In this document: in pieces, positions 35,390 to 47,308 of the stretch
Layout: each line of letters opens with the position of its first letter
Numbering within the stretch: the first letter of the stretch is position 1
Assembly (NCBI GenBank): GCA_037043015.1
Contig: CM073327.1
Location: 4,136,727-4,200,726, forward strand
DNA from: Bryum argenteum
Taxonomy: Eukaryota; Streptophyta; Bryopsida; Bryales; Bryaceae
Reading direction: 5' to 3'
DNA length: 64,000 bases
Notes under the pieces: model-generated
Database searches by the model: none
Seen by the model: the letters and a program-made list of their open reading frames with translations, nothing else
What the model was told of the DNA's origin: nothing
Translations under genes and position numbers: made by a program

Positions 35390-36180
35390 ATCACAGGGGA
35401 GAGCATTGATGAGAGCATGTGCCAAAGCGCGGAATCGTCGAACGAAGAATACTAGGCTTGTGGGTCGAAGCAAGCGTGCCATTCAAAGAGGAAGCCGTGC
35501 TCGCACGCTGGCCATGTGTCGATCGATCAAGACCAGCATGAAGAAGAAGATCGATCGATCGATCGATCGAACTGGTTGCGTAATGTACTGTGGAGCGAGC
35601 AAACGAGCGAGCGAGCGGGGCCGGGGCGTCCCTCGCGTCCACGGACGGACTGGCACTTTCCGGGCAGCAGGGTCCGCGAGAAGCGGGGCGGGCCGCGCGC
35701 GGCCGCTAGTCGACAAACTGCAGGCCGCGTGCTACAAGACAGCAGCGGCTGCCGCTAGTCGACAAGCTGCAGGCCGCTATATGACACCGCAGTGCTGTGG
35801 CGTGGCACCGACTTTTCGGAATGATGTCACCCGCGCTGGCTGGCTCACATTAAAGAGCAGGGGAATGCAGTCACGGCCCGAAACGGCGTGCTTTATGATT
35901 ACTTACTGATCATATTGGATTTCTAGCTACGACTCTCACTGAGGCATTGATCTCCTCCTCCTCTGCTCTGCTCCTTTCATGCTTGGTTTCCTGTCATGGC
36001 TACAACACACCCACGCTTGTACTGCTGTACTGCTGTGGTGAAAAAGGGAAAAAAAACTCATCTGCCACTACTCCTGCATTTAATTTTCACTCATCATTTT
36101 TGATGCTCTTTTTTCTGGATTCCGAGGCCCCCGACTCTTCTCTCCTTGATGGGCACAAGTTGTGATTGTATGATAATTCT
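35390..36180. other. GC-rich island with internal repeats
   Basis: Abrupt GC- and CpG-rich stretch in AT-rich DNA. It includes GATCGATC repeats (35549-35571) and a duplicated segment GCCGCTAGTCGAC-AA-CTGCAGGCCGC at about 35701 and 35752. A 167-codon frame at 35406 is rich in Arg and Ala and has no recognised domain. It could be a promoter or first exon of an unrecognised gene; confidence is low. Confidence 0.3.
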
Positions 36181-36453
36181 TTCACCTTTGTGATGAGGTC
36201 ATGCCAAGGCTACTAGAGCAGATCCCTTAAGGAGTCATTAGCTTTTGAGCCGGGCTAGGGTCTCATTGCATCCGGGTAAAATGCGGGATGTTTGTTCAGG
36301 AGGGACAACTAATTGTTTTAGAAATCTTGACTTTAGAAATGAGAGAGGAGACCCCAACTTATAAAATCATGTAAACTATATAAACCACAAAGACTATAAA
36401 CTAAACCTTTAAATTTAACCCCTAAATTTATTTCTTATTATACTTTGTTTACC

Positions 36454-36889
36454 TTAACCCCTAAACGCCCAAGGGGGGGGTAAAGCTCCTAACAATTGGT
36501 AATAATGCTAATTTTTTCAAAACTGCGTAAAAACAAATAAAAGATGAAAATGGAAAATCCAACCGTAGGATCTTCTTTGGAGCATGGCAATTAGTATGAC
36601 CGCCAAGTTGCATGCCATTTGGAGCTATGGATTTCAAGATCCATGCAAAAAAGGGGTGAAGATCACACCACCAAAACTTTCATGAAAAATCTCTTTTGTC
36701 CACTCTCACAAATTGAGGATCAAGGTTTTTACTATTTATCCAAGGAGGGAGTAGAGTAAACCCACCGAGGAGATGAGCAAAAAAAACGGCGGATGAAAAA
36801 TCGATGGGATGAAAGCGGGGTTGTGCACCAAAGACGGAGCCTCACATCCAGAATGTCGAAAAACGACACTGTGGGCGCTTAAGGGTTAA
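36454..36889. mobile_element. TTAA element, F3 family, 436 bp
   Basis: Starts TTAACCCCTAAACGCCCAAG and ends GTGGGCGCTTAAGGGTTAA, almost identical to 9612-10023 apart from about 20 extra bases near the left end. CAACCGTAGGATCTT at 36560-36574. The similarity suggests recent movement. Confidence 0.85.
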
Positions 36890-37254
36890 TACAATGAGAT
36901 TTTGACCTTTGATCTGTAGCCTTCAAGTCTAAATAGTATGAGGGAGAGTGACTTCTTGGGACATTCAAGAGACATTAGGGGAGTGGTGTGGTGATTTAGC
37001 CTCGTAAGTAGGCATTAGTGAGGTGGTTGTAAGTTTAAAGCCTCTTGCTTGGTTGGTGTATACCAAAAGAGTTCACTCATCTTGTGTTATTGTTATCTTG
37101 AAAGGCCATTGGGGAGAGTAACATGTTCATTGTCTCCTACGCACCAATTACTAATGAGAATGAGATAAATGAGGGCTACCTATTGAGGAAGTAACGACAA
37201 TCTAGTTATTTTAAGATTTTCACAAGTCTCTTTAAATTTTGCTCATTTGGTGTT

Positions 37255-38140
37255 TCTTGGTGTGAGGATGCTCCATGAACGAGAGAATGAGTTTCTACTA
37301 ACCATCCGTTGACAATTGGTGTAAACAGTGTTTCCAAGATTCTCAATGTGTGGCAAATTTCTACCAATCATCTCTTAACAACTATGTGGAGAGTTCCTCC
37401 CAAAGGATTCTACAACCATGAGTTTTTATCAAATATTTATTGATAGCTAACGTGAAGAGTCCCTTCTAGAGGATTCTCGGACAGCGGTTGCGAGTCATGA
37501 GCGGCAAAGGAAAAAGAAATCTTAAATTGATACGTATGCTTAAATAGGCCGTCAAAGTGTTAATTTAATGAAATTGCTCATGAGTGAATTAATAGCTAGT
37601 ATCTTTTTCATATTTGGTGGTCATGATGTATAGAAGTATGTGCAAAATGGCAACATGTTTGTCTGATGACTTGTATTAAGTTTTGCTCCTCTTTGCTTCT
37701 TTCCTTTACATTACATTGGCACCAATACCAATATGGCAAATTTTTTGTCGAAAGTATGACTTTGTTGGATATAGGATAAGATATATGCCAGCTAAGGTGC
37801 ATTCTATGAATGAGAATGAAAGTACACAACTTTTTATTTTTTGCTAAAGTTTTTCATATGTCAACATGAAAAAATAAACTCTTATTTTATTAAAATGCTA
37901 ATATAAAAGTCATTATCAATTTCACCACTAAGCTTATGAGAGTAATCAATTGTAGGTACTCCCCCCTAACAATGAACAATATTTAAAGGTTGAAGCAATA
38001 ATAGACAAGACGTTTTTCTTTGTTATTTGTGGGATTTTAAGAGTATAATTCTTCAATAGACAAATTTGAGTGAAATTTTTCAAATGGGATTCCTAAAAAG
38101 CCATTTCACCTTTTTTGAATCTTCAAGGGCTAATCATATA
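37255..38140 (-). repeat. Dispersed repeat blocks C-satellite, D and flank, copy in reverse
   Basis: 37255-37490 contains diverged satellite units like 9000-9600 (GATTCTCGGAC, ATTGATAGCTAACGTGAAGAG). 37555-38010 is the reverse complement of 4190-4660, and 38040-38140 of 17225-17320. The order of pieces differs from the other copies. Noncoding. Confidence 0.65.
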
Positions 38141-38189
38141 GTGTTGGTTGAATGTCATATACATTTGAAGTTCTAAACACAAAAAGTGT

Positions 38190-38477
38190 CACTGCTAGAA
38201 AAGAGGGGGTTTGCAACATTACAAACGTTGCATTTGTGTAAACGTTGCTCTAACCTAGCAACGATTGGAACTTGCTTGAGCAATGTTTACAAGGAAATAA
38301 GCAATGTTGTCAAGTATGTAAGCAACGTTTTCAACTAGATTATAAATAACGTTGCTTGGTGATCCGGTAACGTTGCTAATTTTCTTGATAACATTGCTCA
38401 AGCAAGTTCCAAAATGTTGCTATACTTGAGCAACGTTCAAGGAAAAAACGTTGCAAACCCCCTCAATTGTAGTAGTG
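38190..38477. mobile_element. CACTA-like MITE, 288 bp, with AACGTTGC subterminal repeats
   Basis: Begins CACTGCTAGAAAAGAGGGGG and ends CCCCCTCAATTGTAGTAGTG; the inverse of the end, CACTACTACAATTGAGGGGG, fits CACTA transposon ends. The interior holds many copies of GCAACGTT in both orientations, as expected for subterminal transposase-binding repeats. The 3-bp target duplication is not clear. No transposase. Confidence 0.82.
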
Positions 38478-38557
38478 TGAACACTATGCTAGTTTTTATT
38501 TTAAGCTCCCTTTAGATAATTTGTTTTAAAAGTGGAGTAAGCTTAAGACATGTGAAT

Positions 38558-38629
38558 CAAGAGGTAATCAATTAAATGACACTAATTAAACAAATAACTA
38601 CTTAGTGTTATTTGTTTAATTACCTCTTG
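38558..38629. repeat. Palindrome, 72 bp
   Basis: CAAGAGGTAAT...ACACTAA pairs with TTAGTGT...TTACCTCTTG, with small bulges and a short loop. It may be a tiny foldback element; no target duplication is seen. Confidence 0.6.
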
Positions 38630-38639
38630 TAGTAGTCAC

Positions 38640-39369
38640 AATTGGTATTGTAACCCTTAAGCATAGACATTCAAAAATAGGTTGAACAAACTTTCCTATT
38701 TTCATTTTAACTTCAAAATATGTTTGGATTTCTTCTTCCGGTTGTGAGGAAAGTGAGAAAATAAAGACAAAAATAGGGTCAAGGGGATAACAACATGCTT
38801 GAAGGCTTTAATGTGGTGAAGGTGGGATCTATGAGAGTCAAAAGTGATTTCTTACTTTTAAATCTTGTTACTTTTAAATTTTGAATATGTAGAAAGGAAT
38901 CCCATAGTCAATGGTCACAAGAGTGTTCGTGTATGGAGCTTCAGCTTATTACAATTATGTGCCATCAACACAAGACGACTTTGGTATCCCTATTTTCTCA
39001 AAAACCTTAGCCACTAGAGCACCAAGGGATTCCTCTTGAGAATTCTTGTATATGTTGAATGAGGGTTTGATGTATACTCTAGAAGCAAAACTTGATGAAG
39101 CCAAAAATAAAATCTCAAAAATCTATTTAACAAAGAGATATACAAAAGCTCTTCACCATGAGATTATTCAAACTTACACAATCTATGTGCATAACAAAAA
39201 ACATTTTTGGTGTAAAGAGAGCTCTTCCATGTAAGAAAGTCCTACTAACACATGTATCTTGTGGATGGTAGTACGGTGAAGTGTTTCATGTGCTGAAGAA
39301 AAACACAACAAAACTGTAGAAGTTGAAGAGGCGCTCTCTGCTGCTGCAAGGTTGCTCACAAAATGGAGG
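38640..39369. other. Unassigned DNA between repeats and the ARF region
   Basis: AT-rich, no recognised repeat. Frames of 62 and 76 codons around 39046-39413 have no known domain. Confidence 0.3.
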
Positions 39370-40396
39370 TAGCACGGAGCTGTAATGATGCAAATGGGCT
39401 CAGTCTCATCCAATTCTATGGAAATGAGTAGCAGGGCTAGATGGCGGGCAGCTCCCCCCCAGCACTTTTCCTTGAACAGCGCAACGAGAAGTCCTCGAAA
39501 ATGCGATAGGGTATTGCATCATCATGAGGATGATGCTCCTGCTGCAACAAGTTATCACACTTACTAATTATGTGCGCGCAAAGCCGGCTGCTTGGAGGCT
39601 TGTCATCACTGCCTTGTTCTTGTCTTTCTCGCAAGGTAAGCCAAGCTAGCGAGCCACAGATCTCGGCCTCCAGCACACTGCACCACCAAACCGGAACACA
39701 CAACGGAAACCTGCTCATACAAACAAACTCACTCGAACCAACCCAGCCTTCGAGCATTGTCGATGTTTCTGCAAGCCACCAGGTCAACCACTGGTCGCAG
39801 GTGGGTCAAGTTCCCGTGAGCACTGCGAACTTGAAGTTCTTTTCAGGCGAGATATTGGTCTAGTATCGTGCTAGTAGTGACGTACTGTATCAGCAGGTTC
39901 CGTATCCAGGGACACGAGGTATCACTGCCGCTGCTGCAGCTGCAGCATCACATCCCGAGGTTCGGCGATCTTGAGAGAGGACTCAGTTTTTGAATGCACA
40001 GTAGCCTCCTGATACTGCAAGTAGCAGTAAGCATTACAGTTTGCAGTTGCAGACAGAGTTAGGGTTACAACTGGAGGTTTCCGAGTTTAGCGAATTGGAT
40101 GGATGCTTGTTGTGGTAGTTAAGAATTAGGAGAGTCAGAATACTTGCCATTGTGATAGAATGGCAAGCACCTGACTCATGTGTTTCGAGGAAGTAGTGAG
40201 CTCAGTTTATCGGCGAGGACTTTCAAAGTTAGCATTCTAGTCGGTCCATGGACCGGATCATTCAGTGAGAGGGTCGGTTATTCAACGGGAACCCTAGCCG
40301 GACATGGAGACTGTACAGATTCTCTGAATTTGATGAAGGTGGTCTTTTTAAAATGCAGGCCTCAATTTTCAGCTGGTATACATTAACACAGTCAGC

Positions 40397-40402
40397 TGTC
40401 TC
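40397..40402 (+). promoter_or_regulatory. Candidate auxin response element TGTCTC upstream of ARF
   Basis: The six bases TGTCTC match the classical auxin response element and lie about 350 bp before the ARF start codon. A six-base match is expected by chance every few kilobases, so this only suggests feedback control by auxin. Confidence 0.25.
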
Positions 40403-40701
40403 TGGTAGGATCTTGTGGAAAGCCCTGCGGCGATAACTAATTCGAGACCATGTATAACGGGTTCTGCGTCGATCTAAAACCGGCCCGTGTCTATAATTGT
40501 AAAATTAGAATTGCAAATTTAAGTAGCCGCAGATTTGAACAGTAGTATGATACTACTCAACAACGAACATCCTGTACACGATGCATGAAATATAGTGATC
40601 AGTAGTATGATCAGTGGTAGGTTGCGATCGAGTCCCGTTGCTCAGTGAGACTCTTGTTTGTGCTGTTGCTGCTGCAGACTGTTGAAGAAGCGCTAGGATC
40701 G

Positions 40702-40722
40702 ATGTGCTTAGGGCTAGGGTGA
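40702..40722 (+). promoter_or_regulatory. Upstream ORF in the ARF leader (6 codons)
   Basis: An ATG followed by five codons and TGA lies 32 nt before the ARF start and in another frame. If the transcript starts upstream of 40702, ribosomes meet this ATG first. Upstream ORFs are known to restrain translation of some Arabidopsis ARF mRNAs (ARF3, ARF5). The transcription start is not visible here, so its use is an inference. Confidence 0.4.
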
Positions 40723-40754
40723 GTGTAGGTCGCATAGCACGGCGCCCAGCGACG

Positions 40755-43700
40755 ATGTACTACGGTCCGGGTGCGATGATGGACGCCGACGGAGGGCCAT
40801 CGACAATGGATAAGCTCGACCACGAGCTATGGCATGCGTGCGCTGGGCCTCTCACGTCGATGCCTCCGTTGGACAGCTACGTGATGTACTTCCCTCAAGG
40901 CCACATTGAGCAGGTGTGAGCACTGCCCTTCGATTCTCTCCGAGTGCGAGCTTGCATCAGGGTTTGTTTGCCGGTGGATACATACTGATGAAGTCAACTT
41001 ACCGTTTTGGGGCAGGTGGTGGCATGTACTCCAGATTCAGCCGGCGCCGCCGATGTTCGTGCAGCGTCGAAGCAATTTCAACTTCCTTCTCATCTGCTTT
41101 GCAAAATAAGCAGGATGGAACTGCGAGTAAGAGCCCATTGATTGAGGTGTTTGCACGCCAATTTAGATATTAAGCTCCGATCGATGCGGCGCGAACAGCA
41201 CTGACTGGGTCGTTCGCTGTGCAGGCGGATCTTCAGACCGATGAGGTGTTCGCGCAGATGGATCTGACGCCGCAGTGTGAGGTTCGTGCGACTTACTGCC
41301 AACTGCTCGCTGCATGTGCTGTCAGTCTGCAGTCCCAATTGATCGAACCAGCCAAGATAGTTAGTTAACCGCGGGTATGGTATTGGGGCAGGGCCCGGTG
41401 ACCAAAGAGATGCGAGAAGAGCCACCGACCACGCGCCTGAGAAACGTCCGCATGTTCTCCAAGACTTTGACTGCGAGTGACACGAGCACTCATGGCGGAT
41501 TCTCAGTGCCCAGAAGATCGGCCGAAGACTGCCTGCCTTCACTCGTGAGTAGCATCATGTCTAGATTACATGAGAATCGTGTAATGGATCATAGGACGAT
41601 ACATGTGGAATGTGTGCGCGGTGTTTGCTTCGAATCAACTTTGAGTGCGAGCGTCGACATTAACTGCAGTAGCTCAGAAATGCGGCAGCCGGAGGAAGTT
41701 ATGGCATGTGCAATATCCGCCTTTGAGATATCGAGTTGCTTGTGATCCAGGACCACTCCATGAATCCGCCATGTCAGGAGCTCGTGGCGAAGGACTTGCA
41801 TGGGTTCGAGTGGAACTTTCGTCATATTTACAGAGGTATAGGTGGACCTTATGGAAATCAATGCTGTGTTTGGAGGCTTTGTAAATTGGGGATTCAGAGC
41901 AAAATACTGACCGGTGGTGATGAATTTATGGCGTGTTTCACTCAGGCCAACCTCGGAGACATCTTCTGACTACAGGGTGGAGCACCTTCGTGTCTGCGAA
42001 GAAGCTCGTAGCGGGGGATACGGTGATATTCTTACGGTGCGTAAGCGTAGTCTTGAATCGGCATATCTGTTCTATGCTTGTATACTTAGGCTGCTGATGA
42101 CGGGGTGCTATCAGAAGTGACCGGGGGCATGATTGTCAAATGCTTTATTATTGACATGGTAGAAGTGATGCAGTGGAGATGATGCGGAGCTCCGTGTAGG
42201 CGTTCGAAGAGCTACGAAGCAGCAAACACAGACGCGATCAACCTGCTTTTCTAGCACTAATTTGCATCTGGGTGTGTTGGCCGCGGCCGCCCACGCAGCT
42301 GCAAATTCCTTGCGGTTCAGTGTGATTTTTAATCCCAGGTCAGTCGCACGGACATGCAGCTGGTATTTTGATCAAGGTTGCAGCACAATGAACTTTGTAA
42401 CCTTGCTTACATTTGCCTGTGTTGATAGATTGTTTTTGTATGGTACTGGCGTGAGCAATTGGGAATGCCAATTCATGATTTGGGTTGAATGGTGAACAGG
42501 ACGAGCCCATCGGAGTTTGTGATCCCGTATCACAAGTATCTGAAGTCTCAAGAGATGAACCTTATGGCTGGATGCCACTTCAAGATGAAGTTCGAGTCGG
42601 AGGAGTCATCCGAGAGGAAGTACGTCGCGATTTGTCTACTATTGTTGGGGGTAGGGATTACTTGTTGCTTTGTTTGGGGTTGCTGACACAGTGGTGGGTG
42701 GGCTTGTAGGTATGCAGGAACGATCGTGGAGGTGAGCGACGCGGATCCGGTGAAGTGGCCGCAGTCCTCGTGGAGGTCAATGCGAGTGCAGTGGGACGAT
42801 ATTTCGGCTAGTGCTCGGCAGGAAAGGGTATCTCCGTGGGAGATCGAGCCTTTCGTGCCCATCTCGTCGTCGACAATGCTCCCACCCCAAGTGGGAATGC
42901 GAGCGCCCAAGCGCCGCCCATCTACTCTTGTGAAAGACACCACCCCGCAGGGTACGTGGTCACCTCAATGCAATTGGAGGTGTAGCACCTAAACGAGAGA
43001 AAGTGGAAGAGGGTGCTGATATGATGTTTGTGTGTGCGTGATCAGGGAGCCTTCAGAGCATGCTAGATTCACTTGAGCCGAACAAGATGGCGAGGATCGA
43101 TGCAAGTACAGAGGACGACGAGGACGGCGAGGTTGAGTCGCAACGAGCATCACCATGGGTGAATTTCAAGCAGGAAGAATCACCTCGAATACCAGGCTCG
43201 CAGTACTGGTTACCACGACCAGACGTGGTACCGTATGTTCGGCCAGGTGACCCATATCAGCTGAGTCCGCAGATGTCATCGGTGGCATCGTTCGCAGCAC
43301 CTCTGCCTCCTGGTGGCAGCGAGCTAGACCTGTCGGGGAAGTATGGGAGCATGGATCCCGGTCATTCCCACCTGCAATGGCCAAGTGCGCGGCGTGCAGA
43401 CTTTCCACCAGGCTTAGCATTTCCTTTCCGCGAACCGCCGTGTCCTGCCCCGAGCCCTCAGTTTCCAAGTTGGCTCTGCAGCTCGAAACCAGCAACTGCG
43501 TCTGCATCTTGGCAGACGACTGTGCCTACCACCTCGTCTAACAATGAGGCTTCAGCAGTGATTTTGTTCCCCCCACAGACTTCTGTGTGGAACAAAGTGA
43601 GAGCGTTGCAGAATGTGAACATGACGACGCCGATTTTAGCTCCGCAACATGAGTGCAAGCTGTTCGGCTTCAACTTGGCCAAGAAGGCCACGCCACCTGC

Positions 43701-44303
43701 AGCGCCGATATGTTCGGCATCTCAAAGCGGCGACTCTGAAGAATCAGGCCCTTGGCCGAGCACTGACGACCAATCCGCCATTTCCAACTTGAGCAAGTCT
43801 GCAGCTCGACCAGTGCGGAGTGGAACGAAGGTAAATTGCAGAACATCATAATCATCTCCATTGTCGTGATTCTCGATGCTGAAGCTACTTCTGGTGCTTG
43901 TTAGGTGTACATGCCAGGGCAATATGGGCGCACGATCGATCTGAAGAAGATAGATAGTTACGCTGGGCTTCGTCGCACGCTGGACATTCTGTTCAACCTG
44001 CGAGGCCAACTTGACGACAAATCGACGGGGTGGAAGCTGGTGTACAAGGACCACGAGAATGACATTCTTCTCGTCGGAGACGACCCTTGGGAGTACGTTC
44101 ACAACACAACACAGTTCTCTATAAGATTCATGTAGTGGAAGGATGATGTCTGATAGGCTTCCTTTGGTATGCACAGGGAGTTTCGGAGTTGCGTCAAGAG
44201 CCTGACGATTGTGGACCCAGCAGCAGCAGCTGCAGATCAGAACTTGGCGAAGTTTCTGCCGACGAGCAGCAGCAGTGGAGAGCACGACGACGAGAGACTC
44301 TAA
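40755..44303 (+). CDS. ARF: Auxin response factor, class B (repressor) type, 760 aa, 12 exons
   Basis: Transcription factor of nuclear auxin signalling that binds TGTC-type auxin response elements. Exons read from splice sites and frame: 40755-40913, 41016-41126, 41225-41281, 41392-41544, 41751-41835, 41946-42036, 42174-42338, 42500-42619, 42710-42951, 43046-43830, 43905-44092, 44177-44303; total 2283 nt, in frame, stop TAA. Residues 18-126 form the first dimerisation part ([13 protein letters not shown]). The B3 domain is about 127-230 and carries [12 protein letters not shown] (His143) and [11 protein letters not shown] (Arg192, Arg193). The ARF domain is about 250-370. A Ser/Pro-rich middle region contains KLFGF (599-603), like the RLFG-type repression motif of class B ARFs. 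PB1 is about 656-735, with Lys656 on the basic face and the acidic motif [17 protein letters not shown] from 705. The start is the first in-frame ATG after a TGA at 40683. The class is inferred from the motif; family membership is certain. Confidence 0.96.
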
Positions 44304-44690
44304 ATTTTGGCACTTCCGCTGGCAGGGAGCAGGGCGCGTTGTATCTTGCCATCTGATCAAGAGTGGAGCTTTTTGTGCGGAGAAAATCAGTACAGGCGGT
44401 TGTTTGCAATCAAGTGTGGGTAGTTACCCAAGAGCGTACCATCACACTATCATGTAATTATCATCATTGTGGAATCTCGGAGCATGCCTACTTTTCTATT
44501 GATCAGGTTGGTCCCTTGAAATACTTGGTATCCATACCTGATCAAGCAGCGAATTGGAAGTAGGCGGTGACGAATCTATGGCCCCGGAATTCCGACTGCA
44601 TTATCCATTGCAGATACCAAGATGGAATATGTTGTATCTAACGTATGTTTGTCATGTTCGAAATGTTTGCGTGTTAATAAAGTGTAAATT
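44304..44690 (+). terminator. ARF 3' untranslated region with poly(A) signal
   Basis: The DNA after the ARF stop codon holds AATAAA at 44676-44681, a canonical near-upstream poly(A) signal, followed by TGTAAATT. A second AATAAA lies near 44850. The exact cleavage site cannot be seen. Confidence 0.45.
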
Positions 44691-44709
44691 TGAGCTACGA
44701 ACGAACTTT

Positions 44710-45768
44710 GGTAATTAATAACCTATTCAGCAAATGAGTCATGAACAGACTGGGAGATTCAAGTTTGAAATGGTGTTACAGATTCAGTTTCGGGCAAAAG
44801 CACGGAACAAAAAGTTGCCCGGCAAGGTAACAAAGTGTAAAGCAATGCAATAAAAACACCCCATAACAATGCATAATTATACAACAATGTACTATCTTAG
44901 TATACACTACATACCATCTTGTGTTATCACCTTAAGGATCAATTATAGCCCTCATATGTTAAGGTACGTTAGCAATGAGGATCACAATTCTTTCCCTGCA
45001 GATGACATCCAATGCTTGTTCAATGGATTCAATCAATTTTTCTTGGTTATGTGATATATGTCCATTTTTTATAGATTCCTTTACAATCTTCTACAAATTT
45101 TTTATAGGCAGTCTGGAAAAATCTTGAATTTGTAATGGGTGACATTTTAGGACATCCCAATTTCAATAGTTGGTGAGTCACAACTATGGCATTCATGCAT
45201 CCACAAAGGTCTGGCGATGACATTGTTAAAATATCTCCTTGAGTCTAAATTAAGTACTGCAGTTTGAAGGACTCATCCACCAACTTCTAATTTACTTGTA
45301 TATCTGCTGTAGTAACTCATGCAACATAAGTTCATGCTAAGTGAAAATATGGACTTCAACTTGAGACGCTTGCCATATTGAATAGGGTGAGTAATGTTTA
45401 GATGTACCTTACACTGGTGTAAGAACTGTTTCAAGTGTCCAAAACTCCCGATGATTATTCCACTTACTTCTAATTCATGTCATGAACTTAAATAGTTAAG
45501 TGAATTACTTGGCGTTGCAGTAACTCATGGATAACCTGCAACTCATCAAACCCAATTGATGGGATGACATCATCATACCCAAACAAAAAGTTTTGTAATC
45601 ACACTATCCCAAGAAATCCTTATGGATTTTGCTATATGACATATATACAAATGAATTCAAGTATGACAATCCATATTTGTCTATTAGGTTCATATGCTCA
45701 TCCTATTGCATTATTACCTCTACAAAGTGAGTTTATATAAGATTTCCACCTATGTGCAAAGTAAGTTC
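44710..45768. other. Unassigned DNA downstream of ARF
   Basis: AT-rich noncoding DNA; no gene, inverted-repeat element or SINE recognised. Confidence 0.3.
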
Positions 45769-46130
45769 AACTATAGTAACATCAATGTTTGGTGATCTTA
45801 GCATACACCATGCATGATTGTGCTTCTTACAACCTTCTGCATAGTACTTCTTACAACCTTCTGCAGAGTACTTCTTACAACCTTCTGCAAAATAAGTTCA
45901 ACCATAGTAACATCAAAGTTCGGGGATCCTAGCATATACCAAATATGATTGTACTTCTTGCAACCTTCTGCAAAGTAAGTTTAACCATGGTAACATCAAA
46001 GTTTGGGATCCTAGCATAATACCAAACATGATTGTGCTTCGTACGAAGCTTCAAAATCATGATAAGAGACGATCCTAGCATAACACCAAACATGATTGTG
46101 CTTCTTATGAACCTTCATTATCATGATAAT
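45769..46130 (+). repeat. Higher-order tandem repeat, about 110 bp units with 24-bp subunits
   Basis: Units share CATAGTAACATCAAAGTT, GATCCTAGCATA, CCAAACATGATTGTGCTTCT and AACCTTCTGCAAAGTAAGTT. Inside the first unit, CTTCTTACAACCTTCTGCA is repeated three times with a 24-bp period (45823, 45847, 45871). Confidence 0.85.
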
Positions 46131-46189
46131 GATATAAGGGACGACCTTACTTATAAAGGAAAGTAACTTTAGAAGGTAGCTTCCGGGGG

Positions 46190-46930
46190 TCACACATTAA
46201 TGTTGCCCAGCCAAAGGACGATGTACGTGCGACACGAGATGGGAGGAAGGCACAGCACCCAAGGAAGGAAGGCCAAGGAAGTGGCACGACTGCAACACAG
46301 ATGCACAGCGATTGGCATCATGGAAGGGAGGAGATCGACATGCTCGACAAGCTCACTAGCTCGGTGCCGTCTTTGATCGAAAATCAGAACCCCACGCTTC
46401 GATCATTCGATAAAATAGGCAAGGTTGCATCGAGCCACAAATCTCTTGACCACTTATGGACGCTTACGGCAACAATTAAGAGTTCTGACATCCTCGTGTT
46501 TTGGACGCGAATGCAAAGCGCACTGACTCATTCCTTTTGCCCCATTGGAGATAACCAAAGTTGACGATCGGAGACAAAGTGAAGAGGATCAGAGGAGCGG
46601 CCGGGTCATGATGAAACGCGGTTCGCTGCGGAGCTGGTAGCTAGGTCCCTTTTCGGGACGCGGTTCGTTGCGGAGAGAGAGAGACTATGAGATGGTTTTC
46701 GGCACCGCGACAGACTCCCCATCTGAAGACGCCAAGAATCGTGTAGAAAGGTGCTCATGTGCACTGTCGCTGTGGACAAAAGTGTAGCCTCCGGAGCGAA
46801 CAACTCATTATGAGTGCGTTCACGGCGAAAGACTTGCCGCATTTTTACAATAATGCAGAGTTGGTATATATGCTTCCACACACAAGTCGTTGTGTGTTCT
46901 CTTTCTATTGATTCTCCTTTTGAACCGATC
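46190..46930. other. GC-richer unassigned block
   Basis: Higher GC than its flanks, with frames of 87 (plus, 46301) and 91 (minus, 46881) codons lacking known domains. GGTATATATGC near 46863 resembles a TATA element and TGTTG opens the block, so a solo LTR is possible, but no target duplication was found. Confidence 0.25.
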
Positions 46931-46984
46931 TATGTATCAACCAATTGAGAAAACAAGAAATTGAGAAAACAAGAAGAAGAAAAG

Positions 46985-47308
46985 TAATGAGGTTGACGTG
47001 AATAGAGTGATCTTTTGACATGATGTTTATTGAGAGTAGTGCATAACATCTTGGTTGGATTACTAACCCCTCTCCAAGTGAACATTGCTATTTCCTATCT
47101 AGCTACTAGTGGCACCTTGTAGATAAGCAACATGTTATCCCCTGAAGGATTTTTGAGGTACATTGTACAATGAGGCCCAAGAACCCTATCATAGTTGGGT
47201 TGACTATGGTGGGGAGCATCTTGCTGGCACGAGTAATGAAATTTATGACTTCTTCATTGGGGTCGTGAGCCCCAATACTAAACCAAGGCTTTGTGGTGCC
47301 CATATGAG
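46985..47308 (-). mobile_element. Diverged SINE, nearly full length
   Basis: On the minus strand it starts GGCACCACAAAGCCTTGGTT and continues through the order of the SINE at 5406 (GGGGCTCACGACCCC, CACCATAGTCAACCCAAC, ATGTTGCTTATCT) to CTATTCACGTC. Old copy with many changes; the B-box region is degraded. Confidence 0.75.

Larger units (their letters stand above)
39370..40754 (+). promoter_or_regulatory. Probable promoter and 5' leader region of the ARF gene
   Basis: This stretch is clearly richer in G and C than the DNA to its left and runs into the ARF start without a recognisable repeat or gene. It contains CTG/CAG-rich runs near 39925-39950. Short open frames on both strands have no recognisable domain and are broken by stops. 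The simplest reading is ARF promoter and 5' leader, perhaps with leader introns. No TATA box or start site could be fixed. Confidence 0.45.

Noticed and set aside
35406..35909. 167-codon Arg/Ala-rich frame
   Set aside because: GC-rich DNA gives long frames by chance; overlapping frames exist on both strands and no domain is recognised.
40704..40754. N-terminal extension of ARF starting at 40704
   Set aside because: That codon is GTG; the first in-frame ATG after the upstream stop is 40755.
43722..44360. 212-codon minus frame
   Set aside because: It is the antisense shadow of ARF exons 10-12.
46190..46970. Solo LTR
   Set aside because: TG start and a TATA-like sequence are suggestive, but no matching second LTR, CA end with target duplication or primer-binding site was found.
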